Shown in pieces: positions 1 through 9,774 of a DNA stretch of 64,000 bases. Where the stretch lies: assembly GCA_004802705.1 (NCBI GenBank), contig SGPL01000029.1, positions 1 through 64,000 on the forward strand. Direction: 5' to 3'. A model generated the notes under the pieces. It saw only the letters and a program-made list of their open reading frames with translations. It did not search any database and was not told where the DNA came from. The DNA is from Bondarzewia mesenterica. Lineage: Eukaryota > Basidiomycota > Agaricomycetes > Russulales > Bondarzewiaceae. Position 1 is the first letter of the stretch. Each line of letters starts with the position of its first letter. The translations under genes were made by a program, and so were the position numbers.

Positions 1-1806
1 GTAGGCGACGGGCTGCTGCGTGGGCCCCTTCGCTTCCTCGGCGTTCCCTCCGGATCCGCTTTGCCGGGCTTGGTCGCCTGCTTCCTCGATCCCTTGGGCG
101 CTTTCCCCGGCCCTCGTCTGCGCGGCCCTCCCTCGTCAAACGTGCAGGCCTCCTTGCGCTCCTTGCACGCTTCGCACGGCTCTGGCCGGTTCAGAGCCAC
201 ACACCTCAGTTTCCGCTCTGCGTGAAAATGAAAAAAAAGGGCGCATCAACACCGCGTTCGCCAAATAAACATGGACCCACAACCACCCACACCGCGGTCA
301 CTTACGTTTGCAGAAATGGCACGCCTGCTCCGCCTTCTTCATCGTCACAGGCCGCTTCTTCTCCTCGTCCGACGACTCGTCTGCTGCCCTCCGCTTCCTG
401 CTCGTCCTCTGCACCTGTCCAGTCGTCTTCGTCTTTGTCTCCGCCTCCGCCTCGCCCTCCTCCGGACTACGCTTCGTCCTCTTCGCCTCTGCCAACACTG
501 TCTCGCTCCCCAATGGCGTCTCGGGCTCCGTCTCTTGTACGCCCACGGCCGGTCTCAGACTGGCAAATCGTTCTCGGCCCGCTGGCTCTGGCTCTGGCAC
601 GCGTGGAAGCGGCCGTGCACGCAGCTCAGTCGGCTCTGACAAGGGTGGGACGTACGTCGGCTCCCTGACTTCTACCAATGTCTCGCTCCTCCTCCTCCTC
701 TTTCTCCCCCTCCCCCTCGTCGTCGGAGCAGCCCCCGTCGCGTACCCTTCCACCGTCTCACTCTCACTCCTCCCCGGAACCCGCGCGGGGAGGCGCGGCT
801 CGTACCCATCGAGGGTGTCGTGACGATCGTCGTACACACGGTCGGACCGAGGATCATAAGAAGTGTGTCGTGTCCCATAGACATCAGAGTTCGGTACACC
901 CGTGTAGGCTATCCCACCATAGTCCAGATGAGCGTCTTCAGTTTCCGTTTCCCGCGGGTAAAAAATGGGAAGAAGAACAAAATAGAAAAAACACGTACTT
1001 GGAGTCAACGTAAAGGCCTGCGGGTCAGTCCTGCTCCTCTCCGGAGGATGGCTCCTCAGAGGGTACTGCACCCGGGGGACGTAGTCCTCTTCGCGACGAA
1101 AGCTTTCTGTCCGAACCGTCTGCCGATACTCTGTCGCAAACGCAGCGTGATGAGGCCAGCCCTCCTGTGGCCCCCGCATGCCCGCCTGGTAAGAATGAAA
1201 CGGGGGTGCCCGCGGCGGCTGCGCCCACGTAGACGGTCCCGGCTGTCCTTCCGTCCAATAATACTCCTGACGGGGATGCTGCCGCTGCGGGTGCGGCTGC
1301 TGTCCAAAAGGCGGCTGGACCGGCGGGGGAAACGTGTAGCTGTAAGCATAAGACGCGGGATCGGTACGGGGCCACGGGCTTGATTGCCTCGGGGCGACAC
1401 CATGGTGAATGGAAGAGGGACCGGGTTCCCGCGAGTGNGCCCCGCGTCCGAACGCCGGCTCGCGATACGCGTACTGGTTTTCGGGGCGCAAGGGCGGCAG
1501 CGAGGGCGGTGGCTCGAGCTCGTGAGCGAACGCGGCGGAGGGCGCCATGGAGGGTGCGATGGGACGCAAGGGAAAAGAGGAAGAGGAAGAAGAAGGGAAC
1601 GACATGGTCGGATCTGAAATAGTGTGCTCGCCGCTGGCCGTCCGTTCGCGTTTAAATAATGGTCGGTCCTCGTGTGCGCCTTCCAAAGCGGGGGCCAACT
1701 CGGCCACGCTCGAGGCACTGCGTGGCGATTGTGGGCCGGAGCGTAGATGTGGCAAGAGGCTGCTGGGAAGGGAGCTCTGGCGTTGCTCCCTCTCCTCCCT
1801 TTGCAT
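1..1806 (-). CDS. Zn(II)2Cys6 transcription factor, 3' end off the window
   Basis: Fungal zinc-cluster DNA-binding protein; partial, because the coding strand runs off position 1. The cluster is encoded across an intron (305-218, donor GTAAGT): exon end CHFCK, then after splicing QRKLRC, eight residues, CEAC, KERKEA, C. This gives CX2CX6CX8CX2CX6C, a perfect Zn2Cys6 pattern, followed by a basic tail. Unusually, the cluster comes after about 480 residues of low-complexity Ser/Pro/Glu-rich sequence instead of near the N-terminus. A second intron (998-936, 63 nt, GTACGT donor) is in frame and stop-free, so a simple ORF reads through it. Start chosen at 1806 (MQREEREQ); the open frame continues up to 2142 without convincing coding character. 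An ambiguous base sits at 1438. Target genes unknown; the divergent neighbour is ILV3. Confidence 0.75.
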
Positions 1807-3053
1807 AGTAACCCTGCTCGGTGGCTCGACGGCGGCGCGCTGGTCGGTCAGCGCGGGCTGGTGGATAAATCTGCAAGCGGAAGTGCTAACGGTTGTCTTG
1901 GAGGCGTCGTGTCGGGGGGAGACGTCTAGGGCACAGGAATGGCCATCCGGGGGGAGGGCGAAGACGAAGCGGAAGAAAAAAACGGAGTGGGGGGAAGGTG
2001 GTCGGTTAGGAGGAGAGCGAGGCGTGAAATTAATTGTGCGCGTCGCTGCTAAGGTTTGGTTCCGCTGTTGACATCGGCGGGGGGAGGAAACAAACAAAGC
2101 CAGCTGCGACAAGGGCAAGGGGGATAAGTAAAGGAGGGGCACCGTTCCATTGCTCTCAATTTTTCGCCGAGCCGAAATCTCTCTCCATCCGTAATCGTGC
2201 TCCCCCCTCTCCGAGCGGGAGCATAGCGTCGACGGACGGGCCAGATCTATCAGTGAGCTTTTTTAATTTTCTGCGATTTGTTTCACAAACTCCAACCACG
2301 ACCCTCGGAGGGGCACGACCGCCCCCAGCTCTTCGGCCACTTCCTGAATAAACGTGCTTTGTTTGGAACAAACACCGGCATCTCTGTGCGCCTTGACGGA
2401 CGCCAGCAGCCTCCCCCCTTTTTCGAGGTCCGAAGGCCACACTCCGGAGGCTCAAACGATTTATCCCGGTAGGGATGACCACACAGTTCGCCATGGTTTC
2501 ACGTTTTTGTGGAGGGACGACGTTGAGTGCGTGTTCGTCCCTCAGATCGCTGAAAAGGCTGTCGTCGATCTTGCACTCCTAATCTTCCTTTGGTACGTAC
2601 ATTTGACCGGGAAGCCTGCCGTATATGGCCATTTGGGCCCAACGAATTGGTGATACCTACCAACCCTATCCGACATGCAGTCCAGATCGTCCGCGTCCAA
2701 ACTTTCCTCTCCGTTGAGCTCTCTCCCTCGCAGAAAAAAAAACGCTAAGGTTCGGGTTCACATTTCTCTCTCGGATCCTCCTCTCTCTCTCCCGATCAAT
2801 TCAGGATCCGCATATTCAGTCCCGTTTTGTTTCCTTGCCGTTTGCCCATTTCGCGACTAGTCCCTGTACTTAGGGATTTCTGAAACGCCGATGGCGGCAG
2901 AGTATCGAGATTCTAAAAAGTGGAGCTCTGGTACGACGCGCGAGAATCGCACTCGTCGAGCTGTCGCGGATGTTTCTTGGATTTTCTCCTATAAATGTGC
3001 ATTCCACAATTTTTCTCCCCGCTCCGGGTCCGTCGGTCGAGTGCACACTTGCC

Positions 3054-3082
3054 TGCCAGTGGTCGCGATCCAGCCACTGGCA
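3054..3082. repeat. Perfect 9-bp inverted repeat upstream of ILV3
   Basis: TGCCAGTGG at 3054-3062 is repeated inverted as CCACTGGCA at 3074-3082 with an 11-nt spacer. It ends 140 bp before the ILV3 start codon. It could be a protein-binding site or a stem in the leader RNA; the sequence does not decide. Confidence 0.5.
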
Positions 3083-3111
3083 GTCTTCATCAAATCATCG
3101 AAGCCAGGAGC

Positions 3112-3129
3112 CACCGGTTTTTGCCGGTG
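3112..3129. promoter_or_regulatory. CCGG-N6-CCGG element / 6-bp hairpin upstream of ILV3
   Basis: CACCGG and CCGGTG flank TTTTTG. The half sites resemble those used by zinc-cluster regulators; yeast Leu3, which controls branched-chain amino-acid genes, binds CCGG-N2-CCGG. The spacing here differs, so binding by a Leu3-like factor is inference only. It ends 93 bp before the ILV3 ATG. Confidence 0.3.
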
Positions 3130-3222
3130 CTGCGTGATCTTGATGACTAAGCCAAAAGTCTGAAGAGACGCGATTTGAGCCAGTGAGCATTCGCGGAATA
3201 CCATCCCTCAGGCTCGCCAGCT

Positions 3223-5870
3223 ATGCGTCCAAGGGTCCTCTTGTCCTCTAGAAAACATGCCTTGGGCTCATATTCAAGGTCCTTTGGGACGTCCGCCGCG
3301 AGATGGGACGAAAAACCCATCATGAACCGCTACTCGAGGACGATCACACAGCCCAAGGCTCAGGGGGCCAGCCAGGTAACGTCGTTTTCGCGATTGGGAG
3401 TCGTGTTCCGAGACGTTTACGTTCTTGGGCCTGGGCGTAGGCGATGCTCTACGCCACGGAAGGGATAAACGGCGATGAGGATTTTAACAAGGCCATGGTT
3501 GGCGTGGCCAGCGTTTGGTGAGTCGGGTCACCCTCTTCCCTTTTTCCGCCAACCCGTGATTTTTTTTGCTCATCCTCGGGGCAGGTATGAAGGAAATCCG
3601 TGAGTTTTTTTTGTCTCAGAATAATAATATTCCCGTCATTGTCGACGATCGCGTGTTCATTGTCCCCTCCACGGAAACCCCATAACGTAGATGCAACCGT
3701 CATCTGCTGGGACTCGGCCATCGCATCAAAGTCTCGCTGGCCAACGCCGGCATGGTCGGTTACCAGTTCGGGACGGTCGGCGTCAGTGACGGCATCAGCA
3801 TGGGCACCCGCGGGATGTCGTATTCGCTCCAGTCGCGCGACCTCATCGCGGACCAAGTGGAAACCGCCGCTGGTGGCCACTGGCTCGACGGCATGGTCGT
3901 CGTTCCTGGCTGCGACAAGAACATGCCGGGCGTGTTGATGGCCTGTCAGTGCAACGCCCGTTACCCCGCCTTCCGAACGCACCCCGGCTGACACATTCTT
4001 ATCGCAGTGGGCCGTCTTAATCGCCCAGGAGTCATGGTTTACGGCGGCACGATCCGTCCGGGCTCATGTGCCAACGCCCCCCAATTGGATATCGTGTCTG
4101 CCTTCCAGGCGTACGGAAAGTATCTCCAGGACGGCCAGACGCCTGATGCGGAGCAAGAGCGGTACGACACCATCCGCCACGCCTGTCCTGGTCCTGGTGC
4201 CTGCGGGGGCGTGAGTGCTCTTTCTCCCGATATCTGCAGTTGTGCGCGCGTGGGCAAGTGACCAACCGTGCCCCCAAACTCTAATTTTCATTAGATGTAC
4301 ACCGCCAACACGATGGCGAGCGCGGCCGAGGCGCTCGGGATGACCATCCCGGGTTCTTCGTCTTTCCCTGCGGAATATCCTGAAAAATTGGCCGAATGCG
4401 ATTCCGTGGGCGAGGTTATGCGGAACCTTCTCGAAAAGAACGTTCTTCCGAGAGATATCATGACGCGTTCCGCGTTTGAGAATGCCATGGTGGGTTCTAG
4501 TTTCATTTCCTGTGAAACTCAACTCATTTTTCTGCCCTTGTAGGTCTTGACTATCATTTTGGGCGGTTCCACGAACGCCGTACTGCATCTGATCGCCATT
4601 GCGCACTCGGTAGGGATCAAGCTGGACATCGACGACTTCCAAAAAGTCTCGGATAGGACACCTTTCCTCGCCGACTTGAAGCCCAGCGGCAAGTATGTTA
4701 TGGAGGACGTTTACAAAATTGGCGGCATTCCTAGTGCGTTTACTTTCCTCACACTTATCATATAGAAGTTGACGAGGCGTCAATGATCTGCAGAGATTCT
4801 TGCTTATCTGCTGAAAAATAAACTCATCGACGGGAATAACATGACAGTGACGGGGAAGACTCTGGGTGAGAATCTGGAACGCTGGACGCACAAATATGGA
4901 GAACTTTCTCCGACTCAGGACATCATTCGTCCTCTGGATAAGCCAATCAAGGCCACGGGCCATATTCGGTTCGTACTCTCTCTTCACCTTCGAATCCTCC
5001 GTCCGCTCTCGACACTGATAGGGGGTATTTGTTTTTTTTTCTCCGTGCGTGCTATTATTGTCCTTGCGGGGTTTGCTTCCGTTGGCATGCAGCATCCTGA
5101 AGGGCAACCTCGCGCCGGGCGGTGCAGTCGCCAAGATCACAGGAAAGGAGGGCCTCGGGTTCACGGGCAAAGCACGGGCGTTTGACACGGAGGACGACTT
5201 TGTGCGCGCGGTCGAGAGCGGCTCGATTCGCAAGGGCGAGAAGACGGTCGTCGTTCTCAGGTACCTCGGACCGAAGGGTGGGCCTGGTACGTTTCTTCTT
5301 CCTCGCTTTCTTGGAAATCTGGGGTAGTGGTAACGGGGCAAGGACGCGCCGCGGTTCGCGAAACGTAAACAGGCATGCCCGAAATGCTCAAGCCCACGAG
5401 TCTGATCATGGGCGCCGGTCTCGGCCAGGACGTCGCTTGCCTCACGGACGGACGGTTCAGCGGAGGGTGCGTCTCTTTCTTTTGCCCCGGTCTCTTTGTC
5501 AACCCTCCCCCCACCACCCCCGTCACCATCAGTTCTTCGTGCTTATTGCTAGGCCCTCAACCTTCACCTCCTATCCTGAGATGAGCTGATTCGCACTGCT
5601 ATCACACACACTCTTAGGTCTCATGGCTTCGTGATTGGCCACGTCGTGCCGGAGGCCCAGGTTGGTGGGCCCATAGCGCTCGTCCAAGATGGGGACATCA
5701 TCGCCGTTGATGCCGTCAAGAACAGTATCGAGCTGCAGGTGCCCGCGGAAGAGCTAGAGCGTCGCCGAAAGGCCTGGAAGGCCCCTCCGCTCAAGGCACA
5801 GCAGGGCACGCTCTTCAAGTACATTAAAACCGTGGAGGATGCCAGCCACGGGTGCATTACCGACGCTTGA
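3223..5870 (+). CDS. ILV3: Dihydroxy-acid dehydratase, mitochondrial
   Basis: Dehydrates 2,3-dihydroxy acids to the 2-keto acids that precede valine and isoleucine; a mitochondrial Fe-S enzyme. Eleven exons: 3223-3375, 3441-3517, 3585-3599, 3691-3944, 4008-4210, 4295-4489, 4544-4733, 4794-4968, 5093-5286, 5373-5466, 5618-5870. They sum to 1803 nt, 600 residues, normal for the family. Arg/Ser-rich presequence ([20 protein letters not shown]) precedes [17 protein letters not shown]. Seen motifs: GCDKNMPG and CPGPGACGG with cluster cysteines, and DGRFSGGSHG near the end. All splice phases agree without any frame correction. Exon 3 is only 15 nt (YEGNP). A short 3' region with AT-rich sequence near 5960-5990 follows. 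Very secure identification. Confidence 0.96.
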
Positions 5871-6118
5871 ACGTCGTTCTATTGACCTTCTCCGCAGGGT
5901 TGCCAAGGGACAGATTCCCGCGCGGGATCGCAAAAGGAGGGGGAGAAAAAGTAGCGATGTAATATATATAAATCTAAATTGCTTATTAAAGTAATGATCC
6001 CCGCTGGTGCGAGGTGACTCGACCGAGCCTGAGAACGACTACTCAAGCACCGCGGGAGCGTGTGCTCTCCCTGAGGTCCATACTAGGTCCTGGGCGCTCT
6101 CAGAGTAAAGTTCTCCGT

Positions 6119-8273
6119 TCACCCCCGTGATGTCGCCTTGACTTTTTTCTTCTTCTCCGCCTTGGGCATTTTCTGCTTGCGTTTCTCGCGCCGCTCGTCC
6201 TTGACGGCCTTCTTGCGCTCCTGCGCGAGGAAAAAAAAAAAGACAGAGCGTGAGGGAGGCGAGATCTAGGTCGGTTCAGAGAGTATGGGAGGAGTGCTGT
6301 GACCGACCTTTTTGGCCTCGCGGTCTTCGTGCCGGTGCCCTCGCGGCGGCCGATCGTGAATGACCCCGCGCGCACGATCAACATCCTCCTCTTCCACATC
6401 CTCATCCTCGTCCTCGTCCTCCCCATCCTGCTCTTGTTCTTCGGCACCCTCTTCCTCCTCTTCAGATACCTCCGCCTCAGGCCCCCCGTCGTCAAACCTG
6501 ACCGCTCTCACACGACCCTCCTCCTTTTCCTCCCGCTCCTCGTACTCCGGGACCGGAGGTGGAGAGGGTTGAGGTTCGGGGGTGGGCTTCACGAGGCCGA
6601 TCGTGTCCGCGTAGATGAGCGTGCCACCCTCGCCCCGAAGCACCGCCGCGACGTCCCGCTCGGGGTTGTACACCTCACTGAGCGTTCGCGGGATGTACGA
6701 CTGGCGGAACACCTCTTCCGTAGGACCCTCTTCCTCCGCCGGCGCCTCGCGGAGCCACCGCCGCAGGACCGTCGCGTCTCCCTCCTCCCCCTCGTCCTCC
6801 GCATCGAGCCTCTCGCGCGTGATGAACTCGAAACAGCGCCGCAGCCCGAGGCACCGAACGCCCATCTTCGCGAAAAAAGTCCTCGACGTTTTTGATGTCG
6901 CTCCGCAAAAAGTCGAATGCGGAAGGATGGTCGTGCTCGACGCTCTGTGAGACGTCGATGATGTAGAGGTGCCCTGCGTGGTAGAGGATGTTGTATTCCG
7001 ACAAATCGGCGTGCACGAGCTTGCACTGGTGGAACAGCTTGCGGACGTTCAGCACGAGCTCTTCGTACAGCGAGGGGTAGACAGATTTGTCGATCTCTGC
7101 GTCCTTTAGCCGTGGAGATGCCCTGTGTTATTGTTTTTAATAATAATGATAATTAAAAGATACATGATGTTTGTTTGACTATGAGAGTGCTGTTCTTGGA
7201 AAGTGGATAGAGGGTGCGCACCAGCCGTCCTTGTCTCCTAAGAACGTCATGACAAGCACATTTTCTCGGACTTCAATTGGCTCCGGACAGGGAATCCCGG
7301 CTACGACGAGCCGCCGGAGGTTGCGCATCTCTTTTTCAGCCCACAGGCGGACCATCTTGCGGGGGTTCCGACGGCTATATCCTCGCCTGAAGCGAAACTC
7401 GCCCGTGACATAGCGGTCCCTGTCCTTGAACACGAGGATGGACGTCTTGTATATCTTGAGCGCGAGGTGCGTCGCTTCTGGTGTCGACGCGTGGTAGACG
7501 TTGGCCTGATACAGCGACAAGATCAAAGGAAAATGGCAACGGGGTTCGTTCAGCACCCACCTCCTTCCCCGTGCTCACGCACCCGTTCACCTCGTTCACG
7601 AGACCCCTGCCGATCATCTTAAACAGGATGATGCGGGTCCGAGGATCCAAAACCTGCTCGTTGGTGGCCCGGTCGGACTTGTCTTTCATGTTCGCGTAGG
7701 CGCTGGGACCCTTGCGGTTGACGCCGACGCCCATCTGGTACGGCACGTCGATCTTCGCGAGCCGCGAGGAGTACTTGGCGAGCGCGGCCAGCTGGTCCGT
7801 CGCCTGGTCCTTTTGGGGAGCAGCGGTCGCGCGGGGACGGTTGACGGCGGGCAGGGACGCGACGGTGGTGGACTGTCTTATGGCGGACGCGACGCCCTGC
7901 GCGTTTCCGGAGTTGACGGCCAAGTGTTGCTTGAGGCGGTTATACTGCTTTGTGAAATCTGAACGAATGAGGGCGATTCTCATTCTCGCCTCTTTCGTCC
8001 TTTTTTTCGTGGGAGTGCATGAGACTCACCTCGTTCAGCAATCTCCCAGTCCTCGTCTTCCGCCCTGTTCAGCTCGTCTTGGTCTTCTTCAAAAAATTCC
8101 TCGTCCTCTTCGTCGGGCAGCTCGTCATACCAATCTAACAGGGATGTCTCGGGCTCGTCTATGTGGTTATATCCAGAACGAGGGTCGGTCGTCTGATGTG
8201 TGTGGGTTGGACTGTCCTCTGGGGCATCGTCGAACTGACCATGCTCGATCGAAGGCTCAGCAGGAGCAGGCAT
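6119..8273 (-). CDS. RIO1: RIO1-type atypical protein kinase (one-base frame break)
   Basis: Atypical Ser/Thr kinase/ATPase needed for late 40S ribosome maturation. Exons 8273-8030, 7958-7561, 7505-7222, 7122-6308, 6220-6119. Acidic N-terminus, then [14 protein letters not shown] (nucleotide loop), [19 protein letters not shown], catalytic loop [12 protein letters not shown] and metal-binding [15 protein letters not shown], all typical of RIO1. The C-terminus is a long acidic stretch then a Lys-rich tail (EKKKKVKA). Exon lengths add to 1843, one more than a multiple of three: the frame breaks in A6 at 6873-6878, between NVEDFF and KMGVRCLG. With five As the frame continues to the normal end (613 residues). 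Without correction the protein would lose its C-lobe end. Divergent from the gene at 8497 with a 223-bp spacer. Confidence 0.93.
6873..6878. other. Frame-breaking homopolymer in RIO1
   Basis: Six As where five would keep the conserved kinase frame (DFF then AKMGV on the minus strand). Both flanking frames match RIO1, so one base is in excess here. Confidence 0.85.
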
Positions 8274-8496
8274 GACACAAAAAGTTTAAGTGAGTGTAGT
8301 AAATATCCCTGTCGGATGAAAGTCAGAACAATGGATGAGAGTGCAGCCAGAAGAATACAGGAAATTGACGAGATGATTGCGAGATGAAGATAAAAATCAT
8401 GTCCAAAGACAGATCTACGACCGATCCACCCCCGATCTCACATCTTCCCGGCCCGGCCGCATTGCCGCCCTGCCTGCGCGTTGTCCTCAAACCAAC

Positions 8497-9230
8497 ATGA
8501 GCTCGCTGCGACACAGAATACCGTTCGTTTTCTCTCGGGAATCAGACCAGCTGGACGAAGCGTACATTTTGGATGAACAAGGTCTTTTGTTTTCCTCTCA
8601 GAAAACATTCCGAGGACTGACCGCCCCTTTCTGTCTCCCCAGAGCAAGAAGAAATCGTCCAGAATCTGCGATCCCAGAATGAATCGTCCAACATCCAGCA
8701 CCTCCTCGTCATGCGAACCGCTCTCTCCCTCTCCTGTCTCCTGTGAGGTTCCATTGTCTATTCCAGTCTCCAAGCTCCCTCTCCCTAATCCACACCCGCT
8801 CCATTCCCGGTTGACCGCGCGCAGTCATCTCACCTACCTCCTCAACCCAACCCACCCATCGCCCCTCGCCATCCTCTTTCCCCCGTTCCATTCAGACTCT
8901 CCGATCCCCCTCACAACGCCCTTCGCCCTCCTCCACGTCCTCCTGCACCTCAACCTCTTCCTCCTCTCCTTTCCACCCCACGATCGACCCTCGATATTTC
9001 AGTTCCTCGGAGATGATTTCTCCCCGCTCCCTTATAAAGCCATGTACCCCGCAGCGGCAGTCGCTCCACTCCTGTCCCTTGTCCTCGGACGTGCGTCCGC
9101 GACCACGGCATGGTGGGGCTTCGCCCTCGCGATCGTCGCTGCGCAGCATACCATGCATCGATGGATCGCCCAAGGCGAAGCCAGTATCATTCAGCTTGAG
9201 AAAATGAAGTACGACGCGAGAGGCGCATAG
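8497..9230 (+). CDS. Predicted three-TM membrane protein, unknown function
   Basis: Not matched to a named family. Exons 8497-8581, 8643-8742, 8825-9230 add to 591 nt, 196 residues, with clean GT-AG junctions and no frame conflict. A soluble acidic N-terminus (DEAYILDEQEQEEIVQNLRS) is followed by hydrophobic stretches: LLVMRTALSLSCLLHLTYLL, then ALLHVLLHLNLFLLSF, then MYPAAAVAPLLSLVLGRASA with WWGFALAIVAAQ, and a short charged tail (QLEKMKYDARGA). The arrangement suggests a small ER or vesicle membrane protein. It shares a 223-bp divergent promoter with RIO1. I have an impression that such proteins recur in agaricomycetes but cannot confirm it. Gene model moderately secure; function open. Confidence 0.72.
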
Positions 9231-9774
9231 TGTGGTTGCAGCACCATTGCCACGATATCACTGATTGCCCATGGAATGAGTGAGTCTGATATATCCTATT
9301 TTGAGCATTTTCCTTTTCCATGATGGGGTCTACGAACGATACCCAGTTAATTGCCAGATAGTACACGAGCGGTCCATGCCATTATTTTCACTAGCCTGAT
9401 ATTCAGGCCAATCCCTGCATACAGTCCTTTCCATTGTCTTCACGCACAGTCGATGCCGTCGACCCCACCTGCATTCGGGCTGCAAGCTCGCCAATTCATA
9501 CACACTCAAAATACAGTACTGCTGTTTCTAACACGACCGCGGTGGATCTTCTATCATATAGTCAATGATGATAAAAGGGAAGGGACGTTCCAGACCTCGA
9601 GAGCTGGAATAAAAGTTACAGTATATAAAGATAGAAAAAGACAGTTGGCATATCCACGCACAATAAATAAATAAAGCGAGGGAACACGAAAGGAAGTAGG
9701 TAAAAGAAAACAATCTGCATCGAGTAGTAAGTGCTGAATAGCAGAAAATAGAAAAATAAGGAGGCAGGAGGTTG
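9231..9774. other. Convergent intergenic region
   Basis: 544 bp between two convergent genes. AT-rich toward 9600-9770, consistent with 3' UTRs and polyadenylation. I see no gene, RNA or repeat in it. Confidence 0.5.

Larger units (their letters stand above)
1807..3222. promoter_or_regulatory. Divergent intergenic region between zinc-cluster gene and ILV3
   Basis: About 1.4 kb with no gene I can support. It must hold both promoters and 5' leaders. The ILV3-proximal part has a perfect 9-bp inverted repeat (3054-3062 and 3074-3082, TGCCAGTGG/CCACTGGCA) and, just after it, CACCGG-TTTTTG-CCGGTG (3112-3129), which contains CCGG-N6-CCGG. These are listed separately. Confidence 0.5.

Noticed and set aside
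1438..1438. Ambiguous base N in the zinc-cluster gene
   Set aside because: A base-calling gap, not biology; it shows only that this assembly has weak spots.
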